From an uncultured Chitinophaga sp. (GTDB lineage Bacteria; Bacteroidota; Bacteroidia; Chitinophagales; Chitinophagaceae), in assembly GCF_937898475.1 (NCBI RefSeq), contig NZ_CALEJS010000040.1, forward strand, positions 62,001 to 126,000: a stretch of DNA of 64,000 nt, given 5' to 3'. The notes under the pieces were generated by a model. The model did not search any database. It saw only the letters and a program-made list of their open reading frames with translations, and was not told the origin of the DNA. A program made the translations under genes and the position numbers. Shown in pieces: positions 59,594 through 64,000 of the stretch. Position 1 is the stretch's first letter, and each line of letters begins with the position of its first letter.

Positions 59594-61147
59594 ATGGCAA
59601 ATCAAGCAGCCTTCCTGGAGACTATTAAGAACGGATACACCTTCAAGGGTGAACATTTCAAACTGGGTTGCGCTATATTGGATGGAACAGTAGTAACAGG
59701 CGCAGATGTATTCCTGCCCCTGAAAACGCTGAACAGGCATGGCCTTATTGCCGGCGCCACCGGTACCGGTAAAACAAAAACCCTGCAGGTAATTGCAGAA
59801 GGATTGAGTGATGCCAGCGTGCCTGTATTACTGATGGATATCAAAGGAGACCTGAGCGGGATAGCCGCAGCAGGTACCAGTAACGATAAAATAAAAGAAC
59901 GCTACCAGAAAATAGGCGGCGAATGGTCGCCGGCGGCCTACCCCACAGAGCTGCTGTCGCTCAGTAAAGAAAAAGGATGCCGCTTACGGGCCACCGTCAG
60001 CGAATTCGGCCCCGTACTGCTGTCAAAGATCCTGGAGCTGAACGACACACAGGCAGGCCTGGTATCTATGATCTTCAAATACTGTGATGATCATACATTG
60101 CCCCTGCTGGACCTCAAAGATTTCAAAAAAGTATTGCAATACGCTACCGCAGAAGGCAAAGCGGAGCTGGAAAAAGAATACGGCAAAATATCCTCCACTT
60201 CCGCAGGCACTATCCTGCGCAAAGTAATAGAACTGGAACAACAGGGCGCCGACCGCTTCTTCGGAGAAAAATCCTTTGAAGTAGACGACCTGCTGCGCAT
60301 CAGCGATGACGGCCGCGGCATGATCTCCATTGTGCGTGTAGCCGATATACAGGACAGGCCCAAACTGTTCTCCACCTTCATGCTCTCCCTGCTGGCTGAA
60401 CTATATGCCACCCTGCCCGAAGAAGGAGACCTGGACAAACCCAAGCTGGTGATGTTCATTGACGAAGCCCACCTGATCTTCCAGGAAGCCAGCGCTGCGC
60501 TGCTGCAACAGATAGAAACCATCATCAAGCTGATACGCTCCAAAGGCGTAGGTATTTTCTTCTGTACACAGAACCCTATGGATGTACCACCTTCCGTACT
60601 CGGACAACTGGGCCTCAAAGTACAGCATGCCCTGCGTGCCTTTACCGCCAATGATCGTAAGTCCATCAAACAAACCGCAGAAAACTATCCCTTATCAGAT
60701 TTCTATAAAACAGACGAGCTGCTTACCCAGATAGGCATCGGCGAAGCACTGGTAACCTGCCTGAATGAAAAGGGCACCCCTACCCCGCTGGCAGCTACCA
60801 TGCTGGTATCTCCACGCTCCCGTATGGATATCCTGACTGATGCAGAAATGGACCAGCTCCTGGCCCAATCCAAACTCGCAAAGAAATATAACCAGGAAAT
60901 TGACAATGAAAGCGCTTACGAGATACTGACCGCTAAACTGGAAGAAGCAGCAGAAAAAGCCGAAACGGCAGCACCTGCTAAAAAAGGCAGGCAGAAAGAA
61001 GAGAAAAGTGTGCTGGAAAGTGTGCTGGACAGCCCGGTAGCAAGACAGGTAGGCCGCACGGCAACAAGTATGATCACCCGGAGTTTGCTGGGAGCGCTGG
61101 GATTGGGGGGAAGAAGCAGGAAGAAGAGCAGCAGCAGCTGGTTTTAG
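59594..61147 (+). CDS. HerA-like (DUF853) ATPase
   Basis: A 517-residue ATPase of the HerA/FtsK superfamily, DUF853 group. Walker A GATGTGKTKTLQVIAE, Walker B LVMFIDEAHLIFQEAS, then FCTQNPMDVPPSVLGQLGL and a C-terminal tail rich in Lys/Ser (GGRSRKKSSSSWF). The longer open frame from 59513 crosses the repeat element, so ATG 59594 is chosen. HerA-type ATPases are usually DNA pumps or helicases; a precise role is not known. Confidence 0.9.
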   Translation: MANQAAFLETIKNGYTFKGEHFKLGCAILDGTVVTGADVFLPLKTLNRHGLIAGATGTGKTKTLQVIAEGLSDASVPVLLMDIKGDLSGIAAAGTSNDKIKERYQKIGGEWSPAAYPTELLSLSKEKGCRLRATVSEFGPVLLSKILELNDTQAGLVSMIFKYCDDHTLPLLDLKDFKKVLQYATAEGKAELEKEYGKISSTSAGTILRKVIELEQQGADRFFGEKSFEVDDLLRISDDGRGMISIVRVADIQDRPKLFSTFMLSLLAELYATLPEEGDLDKPKLVMFIDEAHLIFQEASAALLQQIETIIKLIRSKGVGIFFCTQNPMDVPPSVLGQLGLKVQHALRAFTANDRKSIKQTAENYPLSDFYKTDELLTQIGIGEALVTCLNEKGTPTPLAATMLVSPRSRMDILTDAEMDQLLAQSKLAKKYNQEIDNESAYEILTAKLEEAAEKAETAAPAKKGRQKEEKSVLESVLDSPVARQVGRTATSMITRSLLGALGLGGRSRKKSSSSWF

Positions 61148-61206
61148 AGAGGACGCAACTGAACACCACAGGAGGAGATTGCTTCCACCCCGCTGCACGT
61201 GATCTT

Positions 61207-61581
61207 ATGTTTACAACTAATACGATGAATATTGCTCAACATCTATTTTCGCTGACCCTGGGCCTTACAGGACTGCTCTATATCCCCGGCGGATTATGGC
61301 TGTGGAAAAAACCGCCTGCAAAGATCAGCAGGATATACGGCTACCGCACGCCGCGTTCGATGAAAAGCCAGGCCGCCTGGGATTTTGCCCAGGTATATGC
61401 AGGCAAAGCCTTATGCTGTTGCGGTATTGCGCTAACCTGTTTAGCACTGTTATCACTGCCCTTTACGCTTGCGCAAGACATCAGTACGACCATAGCGGTG
61501 CTGGTAGTGCTTGTATTTACGGCCTTGCCTGTCTATCTTACAGAACGAAACTTAAAACTCAGATTCGGACAACAGCAGTAA
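61207..61581 (+). CDS. SdpI-family small membrane protein
   Basis: A 124-residue protein with four hydrophobic segments and the SdpI-type core IYGYRTPRSMKSQAAWDFAQ. SdpI in Bacillus is an immunity protein; its homologues are widespread and mostly of unknown role. Two ATGs (61207 and 61225) are possible starts; the first is kept. It sits between the HerA-like and the oxidoreductase gene, 13 bases before the latter. Confidence 0.75.
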   Translation: MFTTNTMNIAQHLFSLTLGLTGLLYIPGGLWLWKKPPAKISRIYGYRTPRSMKSQAAWDFAQVYAGKALCCCGIALTCLALLSLPFTLAQDISTTIAVLVVLVFTALPVYLTERNLKLRFGQQQ

Positions 61582-61594
61582 CCACTTAACTGAT

Positions 61595-62641
61595 ATGGAA
61601 AAGATCATTAAAACAGGCGTATGCTCTTACGGCATGTCGGGCACGATATTCCACGTTCCTTTTATTCATGTGCACCCGGGTTTTGAATTCACCGCAGTGG
61701 TGGAAAGAAGCAAAAACCTGGCAAAGCAGCAGCACCCTGATGTAAAAGTATACAGAAGCCTGGAAGAGATGCTGCAAGACAGCTCACTGGACCTGATTGT
61801 AGTGAACACACCCAACTATACTCACTACGATTATACCAAGGCCGCACTGGAAGCAGGCAAGAACGTGATCGTTGAAAAACCCTTTACCGTACATAGCGAT
61901 GAAGGTGAAGCCCTGATCGCCCTGGCAAAGCAGAAAGGCCTGTTCCTGAGCGTGTACCACAACAGGCGCTATGACAGTGATTTCAGGATCAGCCGGGAAG
62001 TAGTGCAGTCAGGCATACTGGGCGATATACTGGAAGCAGAGATCCACTATGACCGCTTCAAGGAAGAGCTGAGCTACAAGAAACATAAGGAAGAACCCAA
62101 CCCGGGTACCGGCTCCCTGTACGACCTGGGCTCTCATATCATTGACCAGGCACTGTTGCTGTTCGGTATGCCGAAAAGCCTGTGGGCCGATATACGCGTC
62201 ATCCGCAAAGATTCTATTGTAGATGATTATTTTGAGCTGGTGCTTTTCTATGAGCAGCTGCGTGTAAGGGTTAAATGCAATTACCTGGTAAGAGAGCCGC
62301 TGGCCTCCTACCAGTTCCATGGACGCATCGGTTCCTTCATCAAAACAAAATCTGACATACAGGAAGCACAGCTGCAAAAGGGACTGCTTCCGGGCACACT
62401 TGACTGGGGCGTGGAAAGTCCGCATGAATGGGGGCTGCTGCATACCGAGAAAGACGGGAAAGTGCTGAAACAATACCTGCCTTCACCCAAGGGTAACTAT
62501 ATGGACTATTACCAGGGCGTGTATGATGCACTGGTAAACGGCGCTCCGCCACCGGTACAACCGGAAGATGCCGTACGCATCATCAGGGTGATTGAAGCCG
62601 CCTTCAGGAGCAGTAAAGAAAGAAAAGTGGTGGACCTTTAA
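61595..62641 (+). CDS. Gfo/Idh/MocA-family oxidoreductase
   Basis: A 348-residue NAD(P)-dependent sugar-type dehydrogenase. N-terminal Rossmann fold with GVCSYGMSGTIFHVPFI, VVNTPNYTHYDYTKAALEAG and VEKPFTVHSDEGEALIALAK (the EKP lysine). A C-terminal alpha/beta domain contains GTGSLYDLGSHIIDQALLLF with a catalytic His region. Substrate unknown; likely a sugar or myo-inositol-like compound. 13 bases after the SdpI-like gene suggest co-transcription. Convergent with recQ. Confidence 0.92.
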   Translation: MEKIIKTGVCSYGMSGTIFHVPFIHVHPGFEFTAVVERSKNLAKQQHPDVKVYRSLEEMLQDSSLDLIVVNTPNYTHYDYTKAALEAGKNVIVEKPFTVHSDEGEALIALAKQKGLFLSVYHNRRYDSDFRISREVVQSGILGDILEAEIHYDRFKEELSYKKHKEEPNPGTGSLYDLGSHIIDQALLLFGMPKSLWADIRVIRKDSIVDDYFELVLFYEQLRVRVKCNYLVREPLASYQFHGRIGSFIKTKSDIQEAQLQKGLLPGTLDWGVESPHEWGLLHTEKDGKVLKQYLPSPKGNYMDYYQGVYDALVNGAPPPVQPEDAVRIIRVIEAAFRSSKERKVVDL

Positions 62642-62649
62642 GTTTGCGC

Positions 62650-64000
62650 CTATTGGCGCTTGCTTAACAGGCCGTCTTTGTCACGGATAATTTTCTCTTC
62701 GGCAACGAGGAACTGCAATACATCCATCAGCCGGTCCTCCGGGATACCAGGCAGCATCTGCAGCAGCGAAGCAAGCGATACAGGCTGTTGCAGATGCTGT
62801 ATCACCAATTTCGCAATATGATCTACCGCGCCATGATCCAGCGGCCGCGTTTTACGCTTTACACATACATCACAAACGCCGCAGGCCGTGTCATTCTTTT
62901 CTCCGAAGTATGCTACCAAAGTTTGTGTACGGCACTGTTCATTACTGCGGATATAACCGAACATCGCTTTCAGCCGGGTAATATAGGCCTGCTTCCGTTC
63001 TTCCACCCGCGCCATGTTGATACGCAGGTTCCCTGCCTGTAATCTTTCCTGCAGAAAACATAATTGCGGCTCATCTCTTTTGGGCCTGTAACGAATAATG
63101 CCCTGCTGGTGCAGCTGCCACAGCTTCTCTGTTACCTGTGCTTCGGTTTGCCGTAATATGCGGCTGAGCTGCTTTTCAAAGATGCGCACTTCGTTATCGA
63201 AGATGCCTTCATAATTGCGCAGCAATGCTTTTATTAAAGGCTCCAGTGCGGGCTGCGCATCTTCCACCGCGTATAAGGTTTCCTTATTGGTAACGAACAT
63301 GGCGCGGGAAGGCAGGTATACACTTTCACTCAGCTGCAGTATGCCTTCCTGTTCCAGTATGCGGATAGCGCTGTAAGTAACCGTGATATTGAGCTTGAAC
63401 TGCTTTACAAATTCATTGATGTCAAAGTTGAAATAAAGCCCTTCGGCACTGCCCACCGGCAATTGCAGGTAGTTCACAATACACTGGTATACGTGCTTTA
63501 TTTCCTGCAGGGAGGGAAACAGCAAAGGGATGCGGTCTTCCATATCGCCCAGCTCCTGCTCATCGTACAACAGCACGGCATAGGCTTTCTGCTCATCACG
63601 GCCTGCGCGACCGGCTTCCTGGTAATAGGCTTCCAGGCTGTCGGGCACATCATGGTGGATCACCACCCGTACATCGGGTTTATCTATCCCCATCCCAAAT
63701 GCATTGGTGCAGACAATTACACGCACCTCATTCTTTATCCAGGCTTTCTGCCTGGCGGTACGGTCTGCAGGGGATAATCCCGCATGGTAGTAATCCGCTG
63801 CGATACCCCGCAAACGCAGGCCCTCTGCCAGTTGCCGGGTACGCAGCCTGTTGCGGCAATACACAATGGCGGAGCCAGGTACACGGTCCAGTATATGTTT
63901 GATCTTATCCAGGCGGTTGGCTTCTTCCGATACGCTGTAGGAAAGATTGGCGCGGGCAAAGCTTTTGGCAAACACTTTTGGTTGCTGCATTTCCAGCTTT
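62650..64000 (-). CDS. recQ: RecQ-type ATP-dependent DNA helicase, C-terminal part (cut by window edge)
   Basis: The frame is open past the right end of the window; the N-terminal RecA-like domain lies outside. What is seen: motif IV SAIVYCRNRLRTRQLA, motif V VIVCTNAFGMGIDKPDVRVV, motif VI YYQEAGRAGRDEQ, a zinc site (NEQCRTQT, CGVCDVC), winged-helix region and a C-terminal HRDC-less end. Domain order is typical for Bacteroidota RecQ. It unwinds DNA in repair. Convergent with the oxidoreductase gene (8-base gap). Confidence 0.94.
   Translation of the reverse strand, partial: KLEMQQPKVFAKSFARANLSYSVSEEANRLDKIKHILDRVPGSAIVYCRNRLRTRQLAEGLRLRGIAADYYHAGLSPADRTARQKAWIKNEVRVIVCTNAFGMGIDKPDVRVVIHHDVPDSLEAYYQEAGRAGRDEQKAYAVLLYDEQELGDMEDRIPLLFPSLQEIKHVYQCIVNYLQLPVGSAEGLYFNFDINEFVKQFKLNITVTYSAIRILEQEGILQLSESVYLPSRAMFVTNKETLYAVEDAQPALEPLIKALLRNYEGIFDNEVRIFEKQLSRILRQTEAQVTEKLWQLHQQGIIRYRPKRDEPQLCFLQERLQAGNLRINMARVEERKQAYITRLKAMFGYIRSNEQCRTQTLVAYFGEKNDTACGVCDVCVKRKTRPLDHGAVDHIAKLVIQHLQQPVSLASLLQMLPGIPEDRLMDVLQFLVAEEKIIRDKDGLLSKRQ

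Overview
The window looks like chromosome of a Bacteroidota bacterium, most likely family Chitinophagaceae (Chitinophaga-like). The evidence is: a short ~289-residue primary sigma factor; several upstream regions with TTTG / TAnnTTTG promoter boxes (near-perfect for rpoD, rpsP and rplS); a fused lpxC-fabZ gene; PorX and a protein with a type IX secretion C-terminal domain; LytS/LytTR and 7TM-DISM signalling genes; and many lipoproteins. No integrase, transposase, CRISPR array or phage module was seen. Most of the window is housekeeping sequence with accessory patches.

Layout. 1-2.1 kb: VOC protein, small unknown genes and a frameshifted LytTR remnant. 2.1-10.3 kb (minus strand): lytic transglycosylase, gatA, tatA, rplS, trmD, rimM, rpsP, ffh, rpoD. 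10.7-15.7 kb: START-like protein, an unknown gene, an LptF/G permease, a PAP2 phosphatase and a GT39-like glycosyltransferase whose 3' end runs into a repeat element and antisense to an exported superoxide dismutase. 16.9-22.0 kb: a tight five-gene operon (GNAT/autoinducer-synthase-like protein, ICMT-like methyltransferase, 7TM-DISM histidine kinase, receiver-kinase, lone receiver), followed by tRNA-Ala(GGC). 22.4-25.6 kb: two tandem paralogous beta-helix lipoproteins. 25.7-30.4 kb: siderophore-interacting flavoprotein with an AraC regulator, a T9SS-sorted protein and an NHL lipoprotein. 30.5-33.7 kb: LytS kinase, DUF4407 membrane protein and LytTR regulator, preceded by a 21-bp-phased direct repeat and a perfect palindrome over the kinase start codon. 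33.7-38.9 kb: PEBP protein, a frameshifted DUF2784 gene, tRNA-Leu(TAG), unknown proteins, a repeat-rich spacer, a PH-like protein and a TPR protein.

39.3-43.0 kb: tig, clpP, clpX and a small companion. 43.1-51.3 kb (minus): dihaem cytochrome c, GapN-like dehydrogenase, acyl-CoA dehydrogenase, helix-hairpin-helix protein, metallo-beta-lactamase-fold hydrolase, porX and a lipoprotein. 51.5-56.7 kb: HD hydrolase, then lpxD, lpxC-fabZ, lpxA and an ABC ATPase (lipid A synthesis). 56.7-62.6 kb: MFS permease, MBL hydrolase, GroES-like protein, HerA-like ATPase, SdpI-like protein and a Gfo/Idh/MocA oxidoreductase. 62.65-64.0 kb: C-terminal part of recQ, cut by the window edge.

Two things stand out. 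The 16.9-22.0 kb operon couples a possible small-molecule synthase and a membrane methyltransferase to a sensor phosphorelay with no DNA-binding output. About a dozen intergenic spacers carry inverted-repeat elements whose arms are built from a degenerate 7-12 bp unit. The unit differs at each site but the architecture is the same, and the elements often abut stop or start codons.
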